64,000 bases of DNA, taken from assembly GCA_934047225.1 (NCBI GenBank), contig OW203986.1:12527221-12591220 (forward strand), given 5' to 3'. The stretch comes from Ypsolopha sequella. Lineage: Eukaryota > Arthropoda > Insecta > Lepidoptera > Ypsolophidae. A program made the translations under genes and the position numbers. Every line of letters begins with the position of its first letter. Within the stretch, counting starts at the first letter, position 1. The notes beneath the pieces were generated by a model. The model saw nothing but the letters and a program-made list of their open reading frames with translations, did not search any database and was not told the origin of the DNA. Shown in pieces: positions 45,101-57,100 of the stretch.

Positions 45101-48100
45101 GGAAAGGCTGCAGGTTAGTCAAACATTGTAAGCAAATTAAAAAAATAATAATAATAAAGCCCTAGGGCAATATAATCGACTTTCTGTTCGGTTTTGATGC
45201 ATAAAAAGTGGGCCTTCACGAGCACTTGCATTGAAAAAATATTTTTTGATGTTCTGATGTCTGATATTCTGTTCGAATCCCGATTCAACAGTGCAGTGCT
45301 GTGATTGGCTCATTTGTGACTTGAACAAATTCTTATGAAATTTCCTTAAATCAGAACTTGGGATTTTTGCAATCAAAAATTATATTTATGCTGTTCTGAA
45401 AAAAGAATCTTTGTCTATGGCCCAGTGTAAATAAAAATAGTTGCACAGTTATTGAATTCCGAAGATTCTTGAAATAATCACAAACTATAAAGAAGTATTA
45501 CTTACATCCTCCCGGGAGCATCAAAATACGTTAACGACTTAAACGCTAACGATAATAGTAGTTTATGCTACTAGGGCGAAAAGGAATAAATTACGAGGAC
45601 GATTTAAAACACGAGCGTAGCGAGTGTTTTAAACGTAACCGAGTAATTTATTGCTTTTACGCCCGTGTATCATACTACGTTTTTCAATGCATAGTGTGAG
45701 GAAATGAAAACAAATATAATCTTGTGAACTTTCAATTATGATTGGCTCAAAAGGATTGTATCCAGAGCCGTTAAACAGTGGAAAAAAAAAGTATAACATC
45801 TATGGTAGACAGGAAAGGCTGCAGGTTAGCCAACCATTGCAAACAAATAAAAAAATAATAATAATAAGAGCCCTAGGGCAAAATAATCGACTTTCTGTTC
45901 GGTTTTGATGCATAAAAAGTGGGCCTTTACGAGCACATGCATTTAAAAAATATTAATTTCAGGTAAAATTGGGTGACAAAGAAATCGACGTGATGGCTAG
46001 TCATAAAATCTACATAACAACGAAGCTACCAAACCCTGCGTATACGCCTGAAATATCGGCCAGGACATCTATTATCGACTTCACTGTAACTATGCAGGGT
46101 ATGACCATCTAATGTTTTGCAGGGTTCTGAAAAAAATGTGAATCCCTTGCAATTTTTATATAAACTTGTGGGAACCAATAACGACGACAGAAGTATTATA
46201 ATTTCGTTCTGTTACTTTTTTCTACAAAATCAATTAATTTTATACTTGCGAATAATATTTTTTTTTTTACAAAACTAATGTTTTTACTATCTTATTTTGC
46301 TATTTAGAACTTTTATACATTGGGCTACGAAAGTTTTAAATAGCAAGATTAGATTGTACAACATTTTGTTTTGCATGTTCCCACAAGTTTGTATGAAAAT
46401 TGCCTTGAATCACCCATTTTAAGGTCCCCGTTACTCCAAGTGGAGTGCGAGAGGGACAGAATCGGGGAAAATTGTCAAAAGATCGGTTTTAAATTTAAAA
46501 AAAACCGGCCATGTGCGTGTCGGGCCACGCGCAGTGTAGGGTTCCGTAGTTGCCCTGCACAATATGGGGACTTCTTCTCCAAGTACATTTTATAAGTTTG
46601 TCGACTAATACAGATCGCGCCAAACTTCTAGTACGCTCGGAAATTGCTCTTCCCAAGAACGGCCCATACATTTTTTTCCTGCTGATGCGAATCGCCCCGT
46701 GTTTAGAGGGGACTAAAAGTTCAGCGAGATCTGTACTCGTTAACTTGTAAAACCTACTTAGCTGTGGTAGTTTTCCTTTTAATTTCGTTATGTATACTAC
46801 TGCCGTGATTTTTTTCACGTCTCCAAATACAACCGTTTTGCTGGCAGGGGGGGGGGGACACTTGACTCTAACAAAAATTAAATTTAGGTATTGTTAAAAC
46901 CCATCTAAATAAACATTTTTGAAGTCTGTATGCTATCCCGATTTGTCAGAATGTCAAAAAAAGTGTAAATTTAGACCTCATTTCAATAATTATTTCTATC
47001 AAGAGGAATTCTGATAGTCCAAAATCTAGGAGAAAAGGTCCCAAAATTGTTATATTAATTTATTTAACTTGGGACTCCATTTGAACAGTAAGATTTTGAT
47101 GATATACCCCCTTAATTGGTTAAAAAAAAGACATGATCTTGCTAAGTTTGTTGCCCTTCTTCTTAGCAAGACTAATTAATGGGCGAAGTTAGGCATATAT
47201 TTATTATATGTATTGCATTATATTTTCCTATATTTATACTATTAATTATTCCTATATTTTTATTTTATTCAAGTGTATTTTTTGCGTATTTTCCTATATT
47301 ATAATTTATTATATAAAACTATTAGAAATAGATTATTTTATTATATTACTTACATTAAAACCGACCTGTAATAAATATATCTGATATACCTACATTACAT
47401 AAATTTATATATTTCATTTTATTTCATGGTTACGAATTCAGTTCCCGGCACAGAGATCCTCACTTCCAGATTTACCTTTCTTCGGCGTTTTTATACATTA
47501 TGTTAACTTGTAGTGGTGTCTGTCTCTCCGCCGCTTGGTACAGTCTCAACTTATATTGGATGAAGCAATTTTTTTAATTTTTTTTTTATAGATATTTAAA
47601 AAAATAATGTTTTATACAAAGTTAACTCCATTTCCAGGTCTAGAGGATCAGCTGTTAGGCCGAGTCATAATGACGGAGAAACACGAGCTCGAAGCTGAAC
47701 GCACTCAGCTTGTGATGGACGTAACAAGCAACAGACGCAAGATGCAGGAATTGGAGGCGAATCTACTGTACAAGTTGACGACGATACAAGGTTCATTGGT
47801 GGAAGACGTATCCTTGATTCAAGTGTTGAACACAACTAAAGCTACTGCTATGGAGGTAAAAAATATTCTTGATTTGTGACGTAAACTGTCTCTTTCCCGA
47901 CAGAAGTCCACTATCAGCTAGGGGGTCACCAATTAGTTTCGGTCGGGGTCCATTTTTAGAAATGAAATGACCTTACGGTCCACACATTTTATAAAAAAAT
48001 ATTTATTGAACAAAAGTAATTACGGAAATTACAAAAGTTACATATCAATGAGAAAAGTGACATTTTTTATTGTTAATTATCTGTCTGAAGTTTGGAGTGG

Positions 48101-51100
48101 AATTGGTGCAAGCTATTGACATTAAATCCTGAAGATGTTCATCAGTAAGTCGAGATCGAAATCTATTCTTAACAAAGTTCATCTTCGAAAATGCTGCTTC
48201 ACATATATATGTTGACCCAAACAAAGTGAGGAGTTTCAAAGCTAATTTTTGTAGTTCTGGATATTTATTACCACACACAAATTTTATCCAGAACTCTTCA
48301 CTGGAAACTTCGGCATGTTTGTGTTTTAAAACTGTGTTTTCTTGGAAATCGATCATTTCGATCTGCAGAATAGCTTTATCACTCCCGAAAACATTTGCAG
48401 CTTCGCTGCTCCATTCACCATCGGGATGCAGAGAGTAAATGCTGCTGAGGATTTCTACAACATTCTCAATTTTCTTAAAATCGGCGAACCTTGTTTGAAA
48501 TTCCGATTTGAGATCTGAAATGAACGTCTTGTATTGGCTGATGTCAATCTCATTGTCACTGCTTATTATTATTTTTTTTAAATTAGAAAAGTGTAAGCAT
48601 TCATTACCGATATCATTAATAAAGAGATCTAGTTTCCGCGAAAAACTTTTCACTTCTGACATGAGCTCCCATATAAGCTTTCCCTTGCCTTGAAGTTTAA
48701 TGTTCAAGTCATTAATATGTTTAAAAATATCCGTTAAAAAAGCAATGACAGCTACATTTTCTTTTTCGTTTAGAAAACTTAAGTAGGCGTTTGCTAAAAT
48801 CTGATTGCTATTGGAAATATATGTCTTCAAGTGCTCTAAAAGGCTGAAGAATCTTTCTAATACGCAGCCTTTACTCAACCACCTCACATTGTTATGCAAC
48901 AGTAGATCGTCATATTGTGCATTAACTTCTTCAAGAAATGATTTTAACTCACGATGTTGCAGTGATGATTTTGCACGAAGAAAATTAACTATTTTCATCA
49001 CTTCTTGCATAACGCGCTCAAAATTATGATTGAGTTTACAGCAAAGCACTGTTTGGTGAATAATACAGTGGAAAGAAATCAAATTTTCGTTGCATCTTGC
49101 ATTGCTACTCAAAAGGTGAACTAGTCCTTTTTTACTTCCAACCATTGCTGGCGCGCCGTCAGTAGTTATCGATAAAAGCTTTTTCAAGTCCAACTCGTCT
49201 TTATCAAAATAATCAATCACTGTTTTGATCATGTCTTCTCCTCGGGTTTTTCCTAATAATGGCAAAAGAGCTAATATCTCCTCAACAAAAGTTTCTCTCG
49301 TTTGATCTAGGTAGCGTACAAAAATTATTAACTGCGCCGTATCGGTGACATCGGTTGATTCATCCAAAGCCAAGGCGTAATAGTTTGCATTGTGTAATTG
49401 CCGCTTCACATCATAATGAATTTCTTCTGCCAAAACATGTATATTTCGTGTGTTGGTTGAAGCTGATAATGGAATCCGTCGTATCAACTCAATAACATCT
49501 TTTTTGCTCTCAAATAAAGCACTGCCCGCCTCGAGAAAACATTCTTTAACTACTTCAGCATCAGTAATTGGTTTCATGTGCTTAGCAAGAGTCCAAGAAA
49601 TACGTAAAGAAGCCTCACCACATTTTTCCTGATCAGTCATTGAGCGATTGATTATCTGGGTCGAAGATGAGTAACTCGCTAACAAACTTGCAATTTTAGA
49701 CTTACGCAGATCACTCCTAATTGGAAAGTTTTCGGCAAATGATTTATGTTTGGTATCATAATGTCGTTTTATGTTCGAGCTTTTGATCAACGCCACTGTT
49801 TGGTTACAGATCAAGCACATTGGTTTTGCTCCAGCACGACTTGGCAGCGTAAAACAATATAAATCGGTCCATTCGGGCAAAAACTGTCTATTTTCATCTT
49901 CGACTTTCCTTTTTTTCGGTTCCATAGTTATAAAACTCGCTAATGTAAACAATTATGTACTTAAACGTAAACTAAACAAGCAAACGCGCGTCGTCGTCGT
50001 GGCGTCCTTCTCTCGAAATTAAAACAAAACACTAACCCCGCGCGCAGCCGGCCGGGCAGCACGATCACGTGACATCCCCGCCCCGCCTTCTTGTCGCCCG
50101 CGCGCGCCGCCGCCGCGCTTGACCACCGCGCGTCGATCAACGCTTACGGCGGCATAAAGAAAGAAAGAGAAAGAGATTGCGGAGCGCATCGCATAAGCCT
50201 TATGCGATGCGCAATCTCTTTCTTGCTTGTAAGCTCGTTACATATCGCCCGGAATTTTTCGAATTAACGTCAACAAAAATACTGCGGGGGATATATTTTT
50301 TCGGTCCGCATACAATGGGTCGGCGGTCCGTATGCGGACCGCGGTCCGCCATTTGGTGACCCCTGAGCTAGAGTAACCGGCTGCTATCGTCAGATAGACT
50401 TTTAAACCCGAGCGCGTGTTCGTTTTGGGTGAAAGACACAAATCGGATTAGCGGATTATAAAGTATGCGCAATCTTACTTGCCCACCCGAAGTTAGACTC
50501 TCTCGTGGAGATATAGATTTTTGGAAGAGAGAGAGAGAGAGGAGCCCAACTTCGAGTGGCCAAGTAAGATTGCTTTACTTTACTTTGTTTCATATTCAGT
50601 CAATCTTGCTTACTCGCGTACTCCTAGCTTTATAGTGTTGTTAAGGCCCCGCCTTGCTATAATTAATGACAGTCTAACTACCTTTAGGTGTGACGCCTTG
50701 AATCTCAAACGAGATGCCGACAGAGTTTGGCATCGACATATGCTTGCGCTGGGGTTGTAATTGATCGCAATAAATAGTATTTTGTGCAACTGCAACATAA
50801 ATTGAGACATCGGGACATTTTGCACGAGTGTTCCAATGTCTAATTATGTTCAGTTGCACACAATACTTTATCTACGACCATCAAAAATATCGTCTTTATT
50901 TATAATATTTCCAACTAACAATTTTACGAAAAATGAGAAGAAGACATTCGTTCATGAACCTCGGGTGCGTCGTTCCGGTAAAGTTGCCTTGAAAGCCAAT
51001 CAGGATAAAGGAGGCGTGGCTTAAAAAATAAGGTTAGGAATTATTTCTCGTATCTGTTGTTGATTGGGTCTCTAGCGGTTTTATAATAAATTGGGCCAAT

Positions 51101-54100
51101 CGAAGCGCAGAATCGCAGAATCGCAGAATTACAACATCGGATTTCTCGTCACTGTTGTTGATTTGGCCCCTAGCGGTTGTATAAAAAATTAGGCTAATCG
51201 AAGCGCAGAATCGCAGAATTATAACATCGGGTACTTATAAAACAGGTTTTGATGTTGCAATTGCCTTATTGCAATATGGGAGTAGATAAACAAAAGTTTT
51301 GGTATCATGTAACTTTTCCGACATACTCTCGTTGCGCCTGCTCTTGTCCGTCCGCACGGTTATTAGACTAGGAGACTACTGTCTGGTATATATACGAGTC
51401 TTGAGATAAAAGTGGTGTAGTGTAGCGTAGACTCTATGTAGCGGGCCGAAAGGTGCATTCATCCACTACGCCCCTTTTGTGCTCAAGGCTCGTGCCGGTG
51501 ATTATAATTATAGCAAAGTCTGCAATACGATAATCACATCAAAATGCGTGCCAAAATATGTCCTAAATATTCCAGGTCAGAGAGAAACTCGACATAGCTA
51601 AAGAGACCGAAGCGAAGATCAACTTGGCCCGTGAAGAATACCGTCCAGTGGCGACCCGAGGCAGCGTCCTTTACTTCCTGGTTTGCAACATGTCTTTGGT
51701 CTGTCCAATGTACCAGACGTCTTTGGCACAGTTTCTGGAGAGATTCGACTTATCTATGGAAAGGTCCACCCCGAGCCCTATTACGTCGAGGAGAATTGGG
51801 TTCATTATTGAGTATTTGGTATGTTGAAGGAATCGTCAGTCGCATGAACGTTTTACCGAAAAAAAAACAACATATAATCACAACATACGTGTCTCCGACC
51901 GTGTGTCAGAGGTGTTTCCCTGTGTGGATTGTCACTAGAACAGTGAACACTCGTAACACCGTCTCTTCACCGACGACTTTAATGTACCATTAAAGAGGGG
52001 TGAGCCTTATAGCCGCCGTACTTCGGTGAAAAACACACGCTTTTTATGGCATGCTCACAGTGTGTTCTTTCGCCGTTATTGTTTAAACAATAGTTTTTTT
52101 CTTTTGACAAGACCCCCATTATTGCCATCTATGCTCATGATATTACTGTTATCCGCTGATCAGACCCCCCTAATTTCAAATGACGTAATATATGGACGGC
52201 CCCAAAGCCACTGAAGTTTTTTTTAATGACGTCACTAACATTGTGATTTGTCACTTGGTATATCAATCAATCAGCTCAGTTGTATGTTTTAGTATGTTTT
52301 AGAGATATATTTCCCACTAGCCTTTCGCCCGCGTTTATATAATTTTGCCACGTTTTTAGCTTGGCGGTTATTTTATTGACACCTCTGTTAGACTTAATTT
52401 TGACCATGGTCACTACAATGATAATAAAGAAAGCCGCATCCAAATCCATTCGCAAAAATATTCAATAGACACGACCTATTTATTACTTTATTCAGTAAAG
52501 ATGGAGAGGCGGAGGCTTCGGTTGAAAGGACACCGTATTGCTTGTAAAAGTTTAGTAAAAAAAAATACAACTAAAGTTATATTATTTTTCAGACGTTCGA
52601 CGTCTTCAAATTTATCTCGAGAGGCTTTTATGAGACACATAAATACCTATTCACGTTGCTTTTGACATTGAAGATCGATATCCAAAAGGAATTCGTGACC
52701 TATGAAGAATTTCAAACGTTCATCAAAGGTATGTATAGGTTTTGAACAGGATGGTTGATACACAAACGTATGAATAAATGAAAGAATAGATACACTTTCA
52801 ATTTCAATTTATTATGCAACGTGTAGTGTAACAGAAAGGTGTAACCATATTTGAAGAGCTTATTCAGTCAATGATATAGAACAACTGTTACTATGGAGCC
52901 AACCCTCAAATCTCAAAGAAAATATCTACTCTTCCATACATTTCGGCCGAGCGGCATTGCAATTTTCTATGAAACAGTTAATTTTTTTTTCGAGATACAG
53001 GGTTTGTTCCATAGTAAAAGTTGTTCTATACCATTGACTGAATAAGCTCTTCAAATATGGTTGCACCTTTCTGTTACACATTGTATATACAATTGTACCA
53101 CAGTACACCAAAAACGTTACAAAGGCGGATCTAGGATATAGAGAAAAACTTAATCTAAATTATTATTGTACATACATGAAATAAAACACAATACAAAGTA
53201 ACGCGTACAAAGTATTGTAAAAAGGTGTGCTTATTACTATAGCCAATTTATTCCAGCCAACCTTTGGGTGGTGAAGAAATTATTATTTATGAAATATGAA
53301 ACAAGCGGGATAAAATATATTTTTTAAAAGATAACAAGAAAACAGAAACCAATAAAGTGAATATGAATATCTAAATGCCTAAATATCTTATTACTACTTG
53401 TAAATTTTATTAAGTTATATTTATTTGATATCAAAATAATAGATAAACAAAAATACGTACCGTCAGTTAAAATTATTTGGAGCATTTTTCTAGGATACTT
53501 GGGGTAAACGTTAAAGTTGTAATGCCGACAGTATGTCCGACAGACTTTACTTTTGAAACAATATTTTTTAATTTTACAAAAGGGATCATTACATCTGATC
53601 ACGAACCGAGTCTCCAGTAAAAATTTGGCTGCATCAAGTCACAATGTTCACTTTACTTTTGAAACAATATTTTTTAATTTTACAAAAGGGATCATTACAT
53701 CTGATCACGAACCGAGTCTCCAGTAAAAATTTGGCTGCATCAAATCACGATGTTCACTTTACTTTTGAAACAATATTTTTTAATTTTACAAAAGGGATCA
53801 TTACATCTGATCACGAACCGAGTCTCCAGTAAAAATTTGGCTGCATCAAGTCACGATGTTCACTTTACTTTTGAAACAATATTTTTTAATTTTACAAAAG
53901 GGATCATTGCATCTGATCACGAACCGAGTCTCCAGTAAAAATTTGGCTGCATCAAGTCACGATGTTCACTTTACTTTTGAAACAATATTTTTTAATTTTA
54001 CAAAAGAGATCATTACATCTGATCACGAACCGAGTCTCCAGTAAAAATTTGGCTGCATCAAATCACGATGTTCACTTTACTTTTGAAACAATATTTTTTA

Positions 54101-57100
54101 ATTTTACAAAAGGGATCATTACATCTGATCACGAACCGAGTCTCCAGTAAAAATTTGGCTGCATCAAGTCACGATGTTCACTTTACTTTTGAAACAATAT
54201 TTTTTAATTTTACAAAAGGGATCATTGCATCTGATCACGAACCGAGTCTCCAGTAAAAATTTGGCTGCATCAAGTCACGATGTTCACTTTACTTTTGAAA
54301 CAATATTTTTTAATTTTACAAAAGAGATCATTACATCTGATCACGAACCGAGTCTCCAGTAAAAATTTGGCTGCATCAAATCACGATGTTCACTTTACTT
54401 TTGAAACAATATTTTTTAATTTTACAAAAGGGATCATTACATCTGATCACGAACCGAGTCTCCAGTAAAAATTTGGCTGCATCAAGTCACGATGTTCACT
54501 TTACTTTTGAAACAATATTTTTTAATTTTACAAAAGGGATCATTGCATCTGATCACGAACCGAGTCTCCAGTAAAAATTTGGCTGCATCAAGTCACGATG
54601 TTCACTTTACTTTTGAAACAATATTTTTTAATTTTACAAAAGGGATCATTACATCTGATCACGAACCGAGTCTCCAGTAAAAATTTGGCTGCATCAAGTC
54701 ACGATGTTCACTTTACTTTTGAAACAATATTTTTTAATTTTACAAAAGGGATCATTACATCTGATCACGAACCGAGTCTCCAGTAAAAATTTGGCTGCAT
54801 CAAGTCACGATGTTCACTTTACTTTTGAAACAATATTTTTTAATTTTACAAAAGGGATCATTGCATCTGATCACGAACCGAGTCTCCAGTAAAAATTTGG
54901 CTGCATCAAGTCACGATGTTCACTTTACTTTTGAAACAATATTTTTTAATTTTACAAAAGAGATCATTACATCTGATCACGAACCGAGTCTCCAGTAAAA
55001 ATTTGGCTGCATCAAATCACGATGTTCACTTTACTTTTGAAACAATATTTTTTAATTTTACAAAAGGGATCATTACATCTGATCACGAACCGAGTCTCCA
55101 GTAAAAATTTGGCTGCATCAAGTCACGATGTTCACTTTACTTTTGAAACAATATTTTTTAATTTTACAAAAGGGATCATTGCATCTGATCACGAACCGAG
55201 TCTCCAGTAAAAATTTGGCTGCATCAAGTCACGATGTTCACTTTACTTTTGAAACAATATTTTTTAATTTTACAAAAGGGATCATTACATCTGATCACGA
55301 ACCGAGTCTCCAGTAAAAATTTGGCTGCATCAAGTCACGATGTTCACTTTACTTTTGAAACAATATTTTTTAATTTTACAAAAGGGATCATTACATCTGA
55401 TCACGAACCGAGTCTCCAGTAAAAATTTGGCTGCATCAAGTCACGATGTTCACTTTACTTTTGAAACAATATTTTTTAATTTTACAAAAGGGATCATTGC
55501 ATCTGATCACGAACCGAGTCTCCAGTAAAAATTTGGCTGCATCAAGTCACGATGTTCACTTTACTTTTGAAACAATATTTTTTAATTTTACAAAAGGGAT
55601 CATTACATCTGATCACGAACCGAGTCTCCAGTAAAAATTTGGCTGCATCAAGTCACGATGTTCACTTTACTTTTGAAACAATATTTTTTAATTTTACAAA
55701 AGGGATCATTACATCTGATCACGAACCGAGTCTCCAGTAAAAATTTGGCTGCATCAAGTCACGATGTTCACTTTACTTTTGAAACAATATTTTTTAATTT
55801 TACAAAAGGGATCATTGCATCTGATCACGAACCGAGTCTCCAGTAAAAATTTGGCTGCATCAAGTCACGATTTTCACTTAACATACTTGAAATAACTACT
55901 GTCCCCAGGTGGTGCCGCTTTGGACTTGAACGCGGTTCAACCAAAACCGTTCAAGTGGATAACGGACATGTCTTGGCTGAATCTAGTGCAGTTGTCCAGT
56001 TTGAGACAGTTCACTAACATTCTCAACCAAGTTGCGAACAACGAGAAGGGATGGAAGACTTGGTTAGATATTCATTCTTACCCTTCTCTAGTTTACACGT
56101 GTAGAGTAAGTTTAGTAGCTTGATGTAAATAGTTACAGAATAATACTAAAGATAGCAGCTGGGGGAGTAGATGGCATACTGCAGTGCGTGCTAGGGTTAC
56201 TGTAAAATTAAGGACAGCCATATAAAATTAAGCAAACACAAAATTTTGAGGAGCCTATACGGAATGTTTTTATCATATTTTAGGCTGAGTTCATTGATAT
56301 TTATTATGTATATCTATGTCAAATTAGAACTAAAAATCGGTAAATTTGAATCATATCTTAACAAAAAACACAAAAAAAAATTTACGGTTTCTTACCAAAA
56401 GTGTAGCCGAATGTGTTTTTATTGTTTGAACACTAATCAAAGTCTTCTTGTACGAGTTCCACTATTTTATTTACTTAATTATTGCGACTAGTTTCGTCTA
56501 TTTGAAATCGTCGGGCTGATTGGAATCTAAACGAAACTAGTCGTAATAATTAAGTAAATAAAATAGTGGAACTCGTACAAGAAGACTTTGATTAGTGTTA
56601 GAATGAAGTTCCATCACGGAGTCACACCTTACAGTATAAATTATTTATTGTTTGAGATTAGATAATAAAAGAAAATAATACTAATTTCGGATCAAAATTG
56701 TAATAAAAATGTTCAATTTTGTGCCCGCGATGATATCGGTGCAAAATAGTATTGCCTTCGCAAGTTTCATCGAGCGTGCACGTAGTAGCGAAATGAAAAA
56801 GCATTACATTTGGTCACGCCCACAGCAGAGTTGCTGCGCTCATGACGAAACGAAGCTTATTTCCTCGTATTATACTCTAGGTAAAGATTTTCTTATAATA
56901 TTTGACTAGGCTTTTTTTATATTAGTCTAGTGGAACTCACAGTGTTGGTTTGTAATATTTTTTGACGAATTTTCAGCAACGATGGTAGACGAACACCACG
57001 GTGAACGAGACAGAATAACATCTGTACTCTTTTACCGACAGCGCCCGAATCTCCCTTCGTAACTTTCCGCTTTTTTAGACTGAGCTAGATATTTTTATTA

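Larger units (their letters stand above)
47916..50373 (-). mobile_element. hAT transposon with intact transposase, intron 38
   Basis: Left end ggggtcaccaatt and right end (complement) caggggtcaccaaatggcgg. Near-identical 8-mers agctaggg (47916-47923) and agctagag (50366-50373) flank it, one mismatch; the left terminus seems to lack CA. Carries the transposase at 48045-49952, a polyadenylation signal (complement of AATAAA at 48002-48007), a CpG-rich 5' region (50030-50150), and a 27-bp-arm hairpin (50168-50224). Confidence 0.88.

Noticed and set aside
48226..49632. Several + strand ORFs within the hAT transposase
   Set aside because: Antisense shadows of the 635-codon - strand transposase.
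51631..51993. 120-codon ORF overlapping exon 39
   Set aside because: Wrong frame relative to the dynein reading; shadow of a real exon.
53644..55846. Twenty overlapping 62-codon ORFs of near-identical sequence
   Set aside because: They are produced by the 106-bp satellite; the unit length shifts the frame each repeat and no start context, splice signal or protein family supports coding.
56063..56123. Extension of exon 41 to the in-frame stop
   Set aside because: The extra residues match nothing in dyneins, while the donor at 56063 rebuilds WFDKEAP with exon 42.
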